From NCBI GenBank assembly GCA_964019695.1, contig OZ026514.1, positions 101,477,845 to 101,541,844 on the forward strand: a stretch of DNA of 64,000 nucleotides. Direction: 5' to 3'. The number at the start of each line of letters is the position of its first letter. Position 1 is the stretch's first letter. This DNA comes from Loripinus fragilis. Lineage: Eukaryota > Mollusca > Bivalvia > Lucinida > Lucinidae. The notes beneath the pieces were generated by a model. The model was given only the letters and a program-made list of their open reading frames with translations, was not told the DNA's origin and searched no databases. Shown here piece after piece: positions 36,203 through 48,837 of this stretch. A program made the position numbers and the translations under genes.

Positions 36203-39200
36203 CATTTCTACAACATTTGAGACACTTTTTGGAAAATTGAATTTTTGACATAAATCGACAGGTGCGGACCTTACCAAATGTTAAAAATTTTGTACTATCT
36301 CAAAATGGGGTAAGAAAATATTTTTTGGCAAAATTATTTGTTCCACTCATCAAAGGAAACATTTCTTCATCATTTGAGGCAGTTTTTGGAAAATTGAATT
36401 TTTGACATAAATCGACAGGCGCGAACCTTACAAAATAGTGAAAATTTTGTACTATCTCAAAATGGGGTAAGAAAATATTTTTTGGCAAAATTATTTGTTC
36501 CACTCATCAAATGAAACATTTCTACAACATTTGGGGCAGTTTTTGGAAAATTGAATTTTTGACGGAAAATCGACAGGCGCGGACCTTTAAGTTACAAAAT
36601 AGTGAAAATTTTGTACTATCTCAAAACGGGGTAAGAAAATATTTTTTGGCAAAATTATTTGTTCCACTCATCAAAAGAAACATTTCTATAATATTTGAGG
36701 CAGTTTTTGGAAAATTGAATTTTTGATAGAAAATCGACAGATGTGGACCTTACAAAATGGTGAAAATTTTGTACTATCTCAAAATGGGGTAAGAAAATAA
36801 TTTTTTAGCAAAATTATTTGTCCCACTCATCAAAAGAAACATTTCTATAACATTTGAGCCAGTTTTTGGAAAATTGAATTTTTGGCGGAAAATCGACAGG
36901 CACGGACCTTACAAAATAGTGAAAATTTTGTACTATCTAACAATGGGGTAAGAAAATATTTTTGGCAAAATTATTTGTTCCACTCATCAAAAGAAACATT
37001 TCTACAATATTTGAGGCAGTTTTTGGAAAATTGAATTTTTTTCAGAAAATCGACAGATGTGGACCTTACAAAATAGTGAAAATTTTGTACTATCTCAAAA
37101 TGGGGTAAAGAAATGTTTTTGGCAAAACTATTTGTTCCAATCATCAAAAGAAACATTTCTATAACATTTGGGGCAGTTTTTGGAAAATTGAATTTTTGAC
37201 GGAAAATCGACAGGCGCGGACCTTACAAAATAGTGAAAATTTTGTACTATCTCAAAATGGGGTAAGAAAATATTTTTTGGCAAAATAATTTGTTCCACTC
37301 ATCAAAAGAAACATTTCTACAATATTTGAGGCAGTTTTTGGAAAATTGAATTTTTGACGGAAAATCGACAGGCGCGGACCTTACAAAATAGTGAAAATTT
37401 TGTACTATCTCGAAATGGGGTAAGAAAATATTTTTTGGCAAAATTATTTGTTCCACTGGTCAAAAGAAACATTTCTACAACATTTGAGACACTTTTTGGA
37501 AAATTGAATTTTTGACATAAATCGACAGGTGCGCACCTTACCAAATGTTGAAAATTTTGTACTATCTCAAAATGGGGTAAGAAAATATTTTTTGGCAAAA
37601 TTATTTGTTCCGCTCATCAAAAGAAACATTTCTACATCATTTGAGGCAGTATTTGGAAAATTGAATTTTTGACGGAAAATCGACAGGCCGACTTACAAAA
37701 TAATGAAAATTTTGTACTATCTCAATATGGGGTAAGAAAATAATTTTTTAGCAAAATTATTTGTTCCACTCATCAAAAGAAACATTTCTTCAACATTTGG
37801 GGCAGTTTTTGGAAAATTGAACTTTTGACTGAAAAGCGACAGGCGCGGACCTTTCAAAATAGTGAAAATTTTGTACTATCTCAAAATGAGGTAAGAAAAT
37901 ATTTTTCGGCAAAATTATTTGTTCCACTCATCAAAAGAAACATTTCTACAACATTTGAGGCAGTTTTTGGAAAATTGAATTTTTGACGGAAAATCGACAG
38001 ACGCGGACCTTACAAAATAGTGAAAATTTTGTACTATCTCAAAATGGGGTAAGAAAATATTTTTTGGCAAAATTATTTGTTCCACTCATCTAAAGAAACA
38101 TTTCTACAATATTTGAGGCAGTTTTTGGAAAATTGAATTTTTGACGGAAAATTGACAGGCGCGGACCTTACAAAATAGTGAAAATTTTGTACTATCTCAA
38201 AATGGGGTAAGAAAATATTTTTTGGCAAAATTATTTGTTCCTTTCGTCAAAAGAAACATTTCTACAACATTTGAGACACTTTTTGGAAAATTGAATTTTT
38301 GACATAAATCGACAGGTGCGGACCTTACCAAATGTTGAAAATTTTGTACTATCTCAAAATGGGGTAAGAAAATATTTTTTGGCAAAATTATTTGTTCCAC
38401 TCATCAAAGGAAACTTCTACATCATTTGAGGCAGTTTTTGGAAAATTGAATTTTTGACATAAATCGACAGGCGCGAACCTTACAAAATAGTGAACATTTT
38501 GTACTATCTCAAAATGGGGTAAGAAAATATTTTTTGGCAAAATTATTTGTTCCACTCATCAAATGAAACATTTCTACAACATTAGGGGCAGTTTTTGGAA
38601 AATTGAATTTTTGACGGAAAATCGACAGGTGCGGACCTTTCAAAATAGTGAAAATTTTGTACTATCTCAAAATGGGGTAAGAAAATAATTTTTTAGCAAA
38701 ATTATTTGTTCCACTCATCAAAAGAAACATTTCTTCTACATTTGGGGCAGTTTTTGGAAAATTGAATTTTTGACAGAAAATCGACAGGCGCGGACCTTAC
38801 AAAATAGTGAAAATTTTGTACTATCTCAAAATGGGGTAAGAAAATATTTTTTGGCAAAATTATTTGTTCCACTCATCAAAAGAAACATTTCTACAAGATT
38901 TGGGGCAGTTTTTGGAAAATTGAATTTTTGACGGAAAATCGACAGGCGCGAGCCTTACAAAATAGTGAAAATTTTGTACTATCTCAAAATGGGGAAAAGA
39001 AAACATTTTTTGGCAAAATTGTTTGTTCCACTCATCAAAAGAAACATTTCTACAAGATTTGGGGCAGTTTTTGGAAAATTGAATTTTTGACAGAAAATCG
39101 ACAGATGTGGACCTTACAAAATAGTGAAAATTTTGTACTATCTCAAAATGGGGTAAAGAAATGTTTTTGGCAAAACTATTTGTTCCAATCATCAAAAGAA

Positions 39201-39675
39201 ACATTTCTATAACACTTGAGCCAGTTTTTGGAAAATTGAATTTTTGGCGGAAAATCGACAGGCACGGACCTTACAAAATAGTGAAAATTTTGTACTATCT
39301 CAAAATGGGGTAAGAAAATATTTTTTGGCAAAATTATTTGTTCCACTCATCAAATGAAACATTTCTACAACATTTGGGACAGTTTTTGGAAAATTGAATT
39401 TTTGACGGAAAATCGACAGGCGCGGACCTTACAAAATAGTGAAAATTTTGTACTATCTCAAAATAGGGTAAGAAAATATTTTTTGGCAAAATTATTTGTT
39501 CCACTCATCTAAAGAAACATTTCTACAATATTTGAGGCAGTTTTTGGAAAATTGAATTTTTGACGGAAAATTGACAGGCGCGACCCTTACAAAATAGTGA
39601 AAATTTTGTACTATCTCAAAATGGGGTAAGAAAATATTTTTTGGCAAAATTATTTGTTCCAATCGTCAAAAGAAA
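36203..39675. repeat. 22-monomer HOR unit
   Basis: The first 13 monomers (D1 to N'') copy 30,032 onward at offset 6,171, and the match stops at 38,205. The D3-like, D2-like (GGAAACTTCTAC) and ACATTAGGGG block follows, then a TTCTTCTACATTTGG monomer, R, H, Cv, Y and N. The part from about 38.72 kb into the next unit matches 47.88-49.70 kb at offset 9,162. Confidence 0.86.
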
Positions 39676-41573
39676 CATTTCTACAACATTTGAGACACTT
39701 TTTGGAAAATTGAATTTTTGACATAAATCGACAGGTGCGGACCTTACCAAATGTTAAAAATTTTGTACTATCTCAAAATGGGGTAAGAAAATATTTTTTG
39801 GCAAAATTATTTGTTCCACTCATCAAAGGAAACATTTCTACATCATTTGAGGCAGTTTTTGGAAAATTGAATTTTTGACATAAATCGACAGGCGCGAACC
39901 TTACAAAATAGTGAAAATTTTGTACTATCTCAAAATGGGGTAAGAAAATATTTTTTGGCAAAATTATTTGTTCCACTCATCAAATGAAACATTTCTACAA
40001 CATTTGGGGCAGTTTTTGGAAAATTGAATTTTTGACGGAAAATCGACAGGCGCGGACCTTTAAGTTACAAAATAGTGAAAATTTTGTACTATATCAAAAC
40101 GGGGTAAGAAAATATTTTTTGGCAAAATTATTTGTTCCACTCATCAAAAGAAACATTTCTATAATATTTGAGGCAGTTTTCGGAAAATTGAATTTTTGAT
40201 TGAAAATCGACAGATGTGGACCTTACAAAATGGTGAAAATTTTGTACTATCTCAAAATGGGGTAAGAAAATAATTTTTTAGCAAAATTATTTGTTCCACT
40301 CATCAAAAGAAACATTTCTATAACATTTGAGCCAGTTTTTGGAAAATTGAATTTTTGGCGGAAAATCGACAGGCACGGACCTTACAAAATAGTGAAAATT
40401 TTGTACTATCTTAAAATGGGGTAAGAAAATATTTTTGGCAAAATTATTTGTTCCACTCATCAAAAGAAACATTTCTACAATATTTGAGGCAGTTTTTGGA
40501 AAATTGAATTTTTTTCAGAAAATCGACAGATGTGGACCTTACAAAATAGTGAAAATTTTGTACTATCTCAAAATGGGGTAAAGAAATGTTTTTGGCAAAA
40601 CTATTTGTTCCAATCATCAAAAGAAACATTTCTATAACATTTGGGGCAGTTTTTGGAAAATTGAATTTTTGACGGAAAATCGACAGGCGCGACCCTTACA
40701 AAATAGTGAAAATTTTGTACTATCTCAAAATGGGGTAAGAAAATATTTTTTGGCAAAATAATTTGTTCCACTCATCAAAAGAAACATTTCTACAATATAT
40801 GAGGCAGTTTTTGGAAAATTGAATTTTTGACGGAAAATCGACAGGCGCGGACCTTACAAAATAGTGAAAATTTTGTACTATCTCGAAATGGGGTAAGAAA
40901 ATATTTTTTGGCAAAATTATTTGTTCCACTGGTCAAAAGAAACATTTCTACAACATATTTGAGACACTTTTTGGAAAATTGAATTTTTGACATAAATCGA
41001 CAGGTGCGAACCTTACCAAATGTTGAAAATTTTGTACTATCTCAAAATGGGGTAAGAAAATATTTTTTGGCAAAATTATTTGTTCCGCTCATCAAAAGAA
41101 ACATTCTTACATCATTTGAGGCAGTATTTGGAAAATTGAATTTTTGACGGAAAATCAACAGGCCGACTTACAAAATAGTGAAAATTTTGTACTATCTCAA
41201 TATGGGGTAAGAAAATAATTTTTTAGCAAAATTATTTGTTCCACTCATCAAAAGAAACATTTCTTCAACATTTGGGGCAGTTTTTGGAAAATTGAATTTT
41301 TGACTGAAAAGCGACAGGCGCGGACCTTTCAAAATAGTGAAAATTTTGTACTATCTCAAAATGAGGTAAGAAAATATTTTTCGTCAAAATTATTTGTTCC
41401 ACTCATCAAAAGAAACATTTCTACAACATTTGAGGCAGTTTTTGGAAAATTGAATTTTTGACGGAAAATCGACAGACGCGGACCTTACAAAATAGTGAAA
41501 ATTTTGTACTATCTCAAAATGAGGTAAAAAAATATTTTTTGGCAAAATTATTTGTTCCAATCGTCAAAAGAAA
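39676..41573. repeat. Canonical 12-mer HOR, unit 1 of 4
   Basis: Monomer starts: D1 39676, D2 39833, P 39990, T 40154, C 40313, F 40470, G 40627, E 40785, D3 40943, S 41102, Q 41258, M 41416. Diagnostics: D1 GAGACAC and ACCAAATGTTA; D2 CATCATTTGAGG with ACATAAATCG; P CTTTAAGTTAC; T GATTGAAAA and AAAATGGTG; C GAGCCAG and ATCTTAAAATGG; F TTTTTTTCAG; G AAAATAATTTG; E CTCGAAATGG and CCACTGGTC; D3 ACCAAATGTTG and CCGCTCATC; S GGCCGAC; Q GACTGAAAAGCG; M AGACGCGG and GAGGTAAAAAAA. Private changes include ACATATTTGAG in D3 (+2 bp) and ATATATGAGG in E. Confidence 0.93.
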
Positions 41574-43310
41574 CATTTCTACAACATTTGAGACACTTTT
41601 TGGAAAATTGAATTTTTGACATAAATCGACAGGTGCTGACCTTACCAAATGTTAAAAATTTTGTACTATCTCAAAATGGGGTAAGAAAATATTTTTTGGC
41701 AAAATTATTTGTTCCACTCATCAAAGGAAACATTTCTACATCATTAGAGGCAGTTTTTGGAAAATTGAATTTTTGACATAAATCGACAGGCGCGAACCTT
41801 ACAAAATAGTGAAAATTTTGTACTATCTCAAAATGGGGTAAGAAAATATTTTTTGGCAAAATTATTTGTTCCACTCAACAAATGAAACATTTCTACAACA
41901 TTTGGGGCAGTTTTTGGAAAATTGAATTTTTGACGGAAAATCGACAGGCGCGGACCTTTAAGTTACAAAATAGTGAAAATTTTGTACTATCTCAAAACGG
42001 GGTAAGAAAATATTTTTTGGCAAAATTATTTGTTCCACTCATCAAAAGAAACATTTCTATAATGTTTGAGGCAGTTTTCGGAAAATTGAATTTTTGATTG
42101 AAAATCGACAGATGTGGACCTTACAAAATGGTGAAAATTTTGTACTATCTCAAAATGGGGTAAGAAAATAATTTTTTAGCAAAATTATTTGTTCCACTCA
42201 TCAAAAGAAACATTTCTATAACATTTGAGCCAGTTTTTGGAAAATTGAATTTTTGGCGGAAAATCGACAGGCACGGACCTTACAAAATAGTGAAAATTTT
42301 GTACTATCTTAAAATGGGGTAAGAAAATATTTTTGGCAAAATTATTTGTTCCACTCATCAAAAGAAACATTTCTACAATATTTGAGGCAGTTTTTGGAAA
42401 ATTGAATTTTTTTCAGAAAATCGACAGATGTGGACCTTACAAAATAGTGAAAATTTTGTACTATCTCAAAATGGGGTAAAGAAAAGTTTCTGGCAAAACT
42501 ATTTGTTCCAATCATCAAAAGAAACATTTCTATAACATTTGGGGCAGTTTTTGGAAAATTGACTTTTTGACGGAAAATCGACAGGCGCGGATCTTACAAA
42601 ATAGTGAAAATTTTGTACTATCTCAAAATGGGGTAAGAAAATATTTTTTGGCAAAATAATTTGTTCCACTCATCAAAAGAAACATTTCTACAATATTTGA
42701 GGCAGTTTTTGGAAAATTGAATTTTTGACGGAAAATCGACAGGCGCGGACCTTACAAAATAGTGAAAATTTTGTACTATCTCGAAAGGGGGTAAGAAAAT
42801 ATTTTTTGGCAAAATTATTTGTTCCACTGGTCAAAAGAAACATTTCTACAACATTTGAGACACTTTTTGGAAAATTGAATTTTTGACATAAATCGACAGG
42901 TGCGAACCTTACCAAATGTTGAAAATTTTGTACTATCTCAAAATGGGGTAAGAAAATATTTTTTGGCAAAATTATTTGTTCCGCTCATCAAAAGAAACAT
43001 TTCTACATCATTTGAGGCAGTATTTGGAAAATTGAATTTTTGACGGAAAATCAACAGGCCGACTTTCAAAATAGTGAAAATTTTGTACTATCTCAAAATG
43101 AGGTAAGAAAATATTTTTCGTCAAAATTATTTGTTCCACTCATCAAAAGAAACATTTCTACAACATTTGAGGCAGTTTTTGGAAAATTGAATTTTTGACG
43201 GAAAATCGACAGACGCGGACCTTACAAAATAGTGAAAATTTTGTACTATCTCAAAATGAGGTAAAAAAATATTTTTTGGCAAAATTATTTGTTCCAATCG
43301 TCAAAAGAAA
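41574..43310. repeat. 12-mer HOR, unit 2 of 4, one monomer lost (S/Q fusion)
   Basis: At 1,737 bp it follows unit 1 in order, but S and Q are fused into one 155-bp monomer at 42998-43152. It starts as S (GCAGTATTTGG, GGCCGAC) and continues as Q from CTTTCAAAATAG. The net loss is one monomer. Many private substitutions are present, such as GTTTCTGGC in F and CGAAAGGGGG in E. Confidence 0.91.
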
Positions 43311-45048
43311 CATTTCTACAACATTTGAGACACTTTTTGGAAAATTGAATTTTTGACATAAATCGACAGGTGCGGACCTTACCAAATGTTAAAAATTTTG
43401 TACTATCTCAAAATGGGGTAAGAAAATATTTTTTGGCAAAGTTATTTGTTCCACTCATCAAAGGAAACATTTCTACATCATTTGAGGCAGTTTTTGGAAA
43501 ATTGAATTTTTGACATAAATCGACAGGCGCGAACCTTACAAAATAGTGAAAATTTTGTACTATCTCAAAATGGGGTAAGAAAATATTTTTTGGCAAAATT
43601 ATTTGTTCCACTCATCAAATGAAACATTTCTACAACATTTGGGGCAGTTTTTGGAAAATTGAATTTTTGACGGAAAATCGACAGGCGCGGACCTTTAAGT
43701 TACAAAATAGTGAAAATTTTGTACTATCTCAAAATGGGGTAAGAAAATAATTTTTTAGCAAAATTATTTGTTCCACTCATCAAAAGAAACATTTCTATAA
43801 CATTTGAGCCAGTTTTTGGAAAATTGAATTTTTGGCGGAAAATCGACAGGCACGGACCTTACAAAATAGTGAAAATTTTGTACTATCTTAAAATGGGGTA
43901 AGAAAATATTTTTGGCAAAATTGTTTGTTCCACTCATCAAAAGAAACATTTCTACAATATTTGAGGCAGTTTTTGGAAAATTGAATTTTTTTCAGAAAAT
44001 CGACAGATGTGGACCTTACAAAATAGTGAAAATTTTGTACTATCTCAAAATGGGGTAAAGAAATGTTTTTGGCAAAACTATTTGTTCCAATCATCAAAAG
44101 AAACATTTCTATAACATTTGGGGCAGTTTTTGGAAAATTGAATTTTTGACGGAAAATCGACAGGCGCGGACCTTACAAAATAGTGAAAATTTTGTACTAT
44201 CTCAAAATGGGGTAAGAAAATATTTTTTGGCAAAATAATTTGTTCCACTCATCAAAAGAAACATTTCTACAATATTTGAGGCAGTTTTTGGAAAATTGAA
44301 TTTTTGACGGAAAATCAACAGGCGCGGACCTTACAAAATAGTGAAAATTTTGTACTATCTCGAAATGGGGTAAGAAAATATTTTTTGGCAAAATTATTTG
44401 TTCCACTGGTCAAAAGAAACATTTCTACAACATTTGAGACACTTTTTGGAAAATTTAATTTTTGACATAAATCGACATGTGCGAACCTTACCAAATGTTG
44501 AAAATTTTGTACTATCTCAAAATGGGGTAAGAAAATATTTTTTGGCAAAATTATTTGTTCCGCTCATCAAAAGAAACATTTCTACATCATTTGAGGCAGT
44601 ATTTGGAAAATTGAATTTTTGACGGAAAATCTACAGGCCGACTTACAAAATAGTGAAAATTTTGTACTATCTCAATATGGGGTAAGAAAATAATTTTTTA
44701 GCAAAATTATTTGTTCCACTCATCAAAAGAAACATTTCTTCAACATTTGGGGCAGTTTTTGGAAAATTGAATTTTTGACTGAAAAGCGACAGGCGCGGAC
44801 CTTTCAAAATAGTGAAAATTTTGTACTATCTCAAAATGAGGTAAGAAAATATTTTTCGTCAAAATTATTTGTTCCACTCATCAAAAGAAACATTTCCACA
44901 ACATTTGAGGCAGTTTTTGGAAAATTGAATTTTTGACGGAAAATCGACAGACGGGGACCTTACAAAATAGTGAAAATTTTGTACTATCTCAAAATGAGGT
45001 AAAAAAATATTTTTTGGCAAAATTATTTGTTCCAATCGTCAAAAGAAA
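43311..45048. repeat. 12-mer HOR, unit 3 of 4, one monomer lost (P/T fusion)
   Basis: The unit is 1,738 bp. S and Q are separate here, but P and T are fused at 43625-43789 (165 bp): the left half has the TTAAGT insertion and the right half has the T ending TAATTTTTTAGC. This deletion is independent of the one in unit 2. Confidence 0.91.
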
Positions 45049-46945
45049 CATTTCTACAACATTTGAGACACTTTTTGGAAAATTGAATTTTTGACATAAA
45101 TCGACAGGTGCGGACCTTACCAAATGTTAAAAATTTTGTACTATCTCAAAATGGGGTAAGAAAATATTTTTTGGCAAAATTATTTGTTCCACTCATCAAA
45201 GGAAACATTTCTACATCATTTGAGGCAGTTTTTTGAAAATTGAATTTTTGACATAAATCGACAGGGGCGAACCTTACAAAATAGTGAAAATTTTGTACTA
45301 TCTCAAAATGGGGTAAGAAAATATTTTTTGGCAAAATTATTTGTTCCACTCATCAAATGAAACATTTCTACAACATTTGGGGCAGTTTTTGGAAAATTGA
45401 ATTTTTGACGGAAAATCGACAGGCGCGGACCTTTAAGTTACAAAATAGTGAAAATTTTGTACTATCTCAAAACGGGGTAAGAAAATATTTTTTGGCAAAA
45501 TTATTTGTTCCACTCATCAAAAGAAACATTTCTATAATATTTGAGGCAGTTTTCGGAAAATTGAATTTTTGATTGAAAATCGACAGATGTGGACCTTACA
45601 AAATGGTGAAAATTTTGTACTATCTCAAAATGGGGTAAGAAAATAATTTTTTAGCAAAATTATTTGTTCCACTCATCAAAAGAAACATTTCTATAACATT
45701 TGAGCCAGTTTTTGGAAAATTGAATTTTTGGCGGAAAATCAAACAGGCACGGACCTTACAAAATAGTGAAAATTTTGTACTATCTTAAAATGGGGTAAGA
45801 AAATATTTTTGGCAAAATTATTTGTTCCACTCATCAAAAGAAACATTTCTACAATATTTGAGGCAGTTTTTGGAAAATTGAATTTTTTTCAGGAAATCCA
45901 CAGATGTGGACCTTACAAAATAGTGAAAATTTTGTACTATCTCAAAATGGGGTAAAGAAATGTTTTTGGCAAAACTATTTGTTCCAATCATCAAAAGAAA
46001 CATTTCTATAACATTTGGGGCAATTTTTGGAAAATTGAATTTTTGACGGAAAATCGACAGGCGCGGACCTTACAAAATAGTGAAAATTTTGTACTATCTC
46101 AAAATGGGGTAAGAAAATATTTTTTGGCAAAATAATTTGTTCCACTCATCAAAAGAAACATTTCTACAATATTTGAGGCAGTTTTTGGAAAATTGAATTT
46201 TTGACGGAAAATCGACAGGCGCGGACCTTACGAAATAGTGAAAATTTTGTACTATCTCGAAATGGGGTAAGAAAATATTTTTTGGCAAAATTATTTGTTC
46301 CACTGGTCAAAAGAAACATTTCTACAACATTTGAGACACTTTTTGGAAAATTGAATTTTTGACATAAATCGACAGGTGCGAACCTTACCAAATGTTGAAA
46401 ATTTTGTACTATCTCAAAATGGGGTAAGAAAATATTTTTTGGCAAAATTATTTGTTCCGCTCATCAAAAGAAACATTTCTACATCATTTGAGGCAGTATT
46501 TGGAAATTTGAATTTTTGACGGAAAATCGACAGGCCGACTTACAAAATAGTGAAAATTTTGTACTATCTCAATATGGGGTAAGAAAATAATTTTTTAGCA
46601 AAATTATTTGTTCCACTCATCAAAAGAAACATTTCTTCAACATTTGGGGCAGTTTTTGGAAAATTGAATTTTTGACTGAAAAGCGACAGGCGCGGACCTT
46701 TCAAAATAGTGAAAATTTTGTACTATCTCAAAATGAGGTAAGAAAATATTTTTCGTCAAAATTATTTGTTCCACTCATCAAAAGAAACATTTCTACAACA
46801 TTTGAGGCAGTTTTTGGAAAATTGAATTTTTGACGGAAAATCGACAGACGCGGACCTTACAAAATAGTGAAAATTTTGTACTATATCAAAATGAGGTAAA
46901 AAAATATTTTTTGGCAAAATTATTTGTTCCACTCATCAAAAGAAA
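45049..46945. repeat. 12-mer HOR, unit 4 of 4
   Basis: A full 12 monomers (1,897 bp). Private changes include AATCAAACAGGC in C (+1 bp) and GGAAATCCACAG in F. M ends with the ordinary CCACTCATC instead of CCAATCGTC, and the next monomer is not D1, so the tandem run of this HOR ends here. Confidence 0.92.
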
Positions 46946-48837
46946 CATTTCTACAACATTTGAGGCAGTTTTTGGAAAATTTAATTTTTGACGGAAAATC
47001 GACAGGCGCGGACTTTACAAAATAGTGAAAATTTTGTACTATCTCAAAATGGGGTAAAGAAATGTTTTTTGGCATTATTATTTGTTCCATTTATCAAAAG
47101 AAACATTTCTAGATTTGAGACACTTTTTGGAATATTGAATATTTGACGGAAAATCGGCAGGTGCGGACCTTACAAAATAGTGAAAATTTTGTACTATCTC
47201 AAAATGGGGTAAGAAATGTTTTTTGGCAAAATTATTTGTTCCAATCATCAAAAGAAACATTTCTACAACATTTGAGGCAGTTTTTGGAAAATTGAATTTT
47301 TAAAGGAAAATCGACAGGCACGGACCTTACAAAATAGTGAAAATTTTGTAAAATCTCAAAATGGGGTAAGAAAATATTTTTTGGCAAAATTATTTGTTCC
47401 ACTCATCAAAAGAAACATTTCTAGAACATTTGAGACACTTTTTGGAAAATTGAATTGATGACATAAAATCGACAGGCGCGGACCTTACCAAATAGTGAAA
47501 ATTTTGTACTATCTCAAAATGGGGTAAGAAAATATTTTTTGGCAAAATTATTTGTTCCACTCATCAAAAGAAACATTTCTACAATATTTGAGGCAGTTTT
47601 TGGAAAATTGAATTTTTGACAGAAAATCGACAGATGTGGACCTTACAAAATAGTGAAAATTTTGTACTATCTCAAAATGGGGTAAAGAAATGTTTTTGGC
47701 AAAACTATTTGTTCCATTCATCAAAAGAAACATTTCTACAACATTTGAGGCAGTTTTTGGAAAATTGAATTTTTGACGGAAAATCGACAGATGCGACCCT
47801 TACAAAATAGTGAAAATTTTGTACTATCTCAAAATGGGGTAAGAAAATAATTTTTTAGCAAAGTTATTTGTTCCACTCATCAAAAGAAACATTTCTTCAA
47901 CATTTGGGGCAGTTTTTGGAAAATTGAATTTTTGACAGAAAATCGACAGGCGCGGACCTTACAAAATAGTGAAAATTTTGTACTATCTCAAAATGGGGTA
48001 AGAAAATATTTTTTGGCAAAATTATTTGTTCCACTCATCAAAAGAAACATTTCTACAAGATTTGGGGCAGTTTTTGGAAAATTGAATTTTTGACGGAAAA
48101 TCGACAGGCGCGGACCTTACAAAATAGTGAAAATTTTGTACTATCTCAAAATGGGGAAAAGAAAACATTTTTTGGCAAAATTGTTTGTTCCACTCATCAA
48201 AAGAAACATTTCTACAATATTTGAGGCAGTTTTTGGAAAATTGAATTTTTGACAGAAAATCGACAGATGTGGACCTTACAAAATAGTGAAAATTTTGTAC
48301 TATCTCAAAATGGGGTAAAGAAATGTTTTTGGCAAAACTATTTGTTCCAATCATCAAAAGAAACATTTCTATAACACTTGAGCCAGTTTTTGGAAAATTG
48401 AATTTTTGGCGGAAAATCGACAGGCACGGACCTTACAAAATAGTGAAAATTTTGTACTATCTCAAAATGGGGTAAGAAAATATTTTTTGGCAAAATTATT
48501 TGTTCCACTCATCAAATGAAACATTTCTACAACATTTGGGACAGTTTTTGGAAAATTGAATTTTTGACGGAAAATCGACAGGCGCGGACCTTACAAAATA
48601 GTGGAAATTTTGTACTATCTCAAAATAGGGTAAGAAAATATTTTTTGGCAAAATTATTTGTTCCACTCATCTAAAGAAACATTTCTACAATATTTGAGGC
48701 AGTTTTTGGAAAATTGAATTTTTGACGGAAAATTGACAGGCGCGACCCTTACAAAATAGTGAAAATTTTGTACTATCTCAAAATGGGGTAAGAAAATATT
48801 TTTTGGCAAAATTATTTGTTCCAATCGTCAAAAGAAA
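46946..48837. repeat. Heterogeneous segment, 12 monomers, not the canonical HOR
   Basis: Monomers here do not follow the D1-M order. The segment includes the divergent 154-bp monomer (47104), one with AATTTTTAAAGG (about 47299), and one with AATTGATGACAT (about 47455). From about 47.88 kb an R-H-Cv-Y-N stretch matches 38.72 kb onward. Part of it (about 47.0-47.85 kb) recurs 8,999 bp later. Confidence 0.85.
47104..47257 (+). repeat. Divergent 154-bp monomer (copy 1)
   Basis: It starts CATTTCTAGATTTGAGAC, missing bases present in CTACAACATTTGAG. It also has GGAATATTGAATATTTG and AATCGGCAGG, substitutions I found only here and in its second copy at 56103-56256. The preceding monomer ends with the equally unusual GGCATTATTATTTG and CCATTTATC. 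Confidence 0.9.

Larger units (their letters stand above)
31983..38205. repeat. 6,171 bp tandem duplication, copy 2
   Basis: It is near-identical to copy 1. I noticed one substitution, at 35238, though I did not align every base. Homology ends at 38206, where AATGGGGTAAG replaces AATGGAGAAAAG. This is probably the youngest large event in the window. Confidence 0.94.

Noticed and set aside
25812..38205. Assembly artefact as the explanation of the 6,171 bp duplication
   Set aside because: It cannot be excluded from sequence alone, but at least one substitution separates the copies and similar nested duplications are common in HOR arrays. I kept it as a biological duplication and named the read check.
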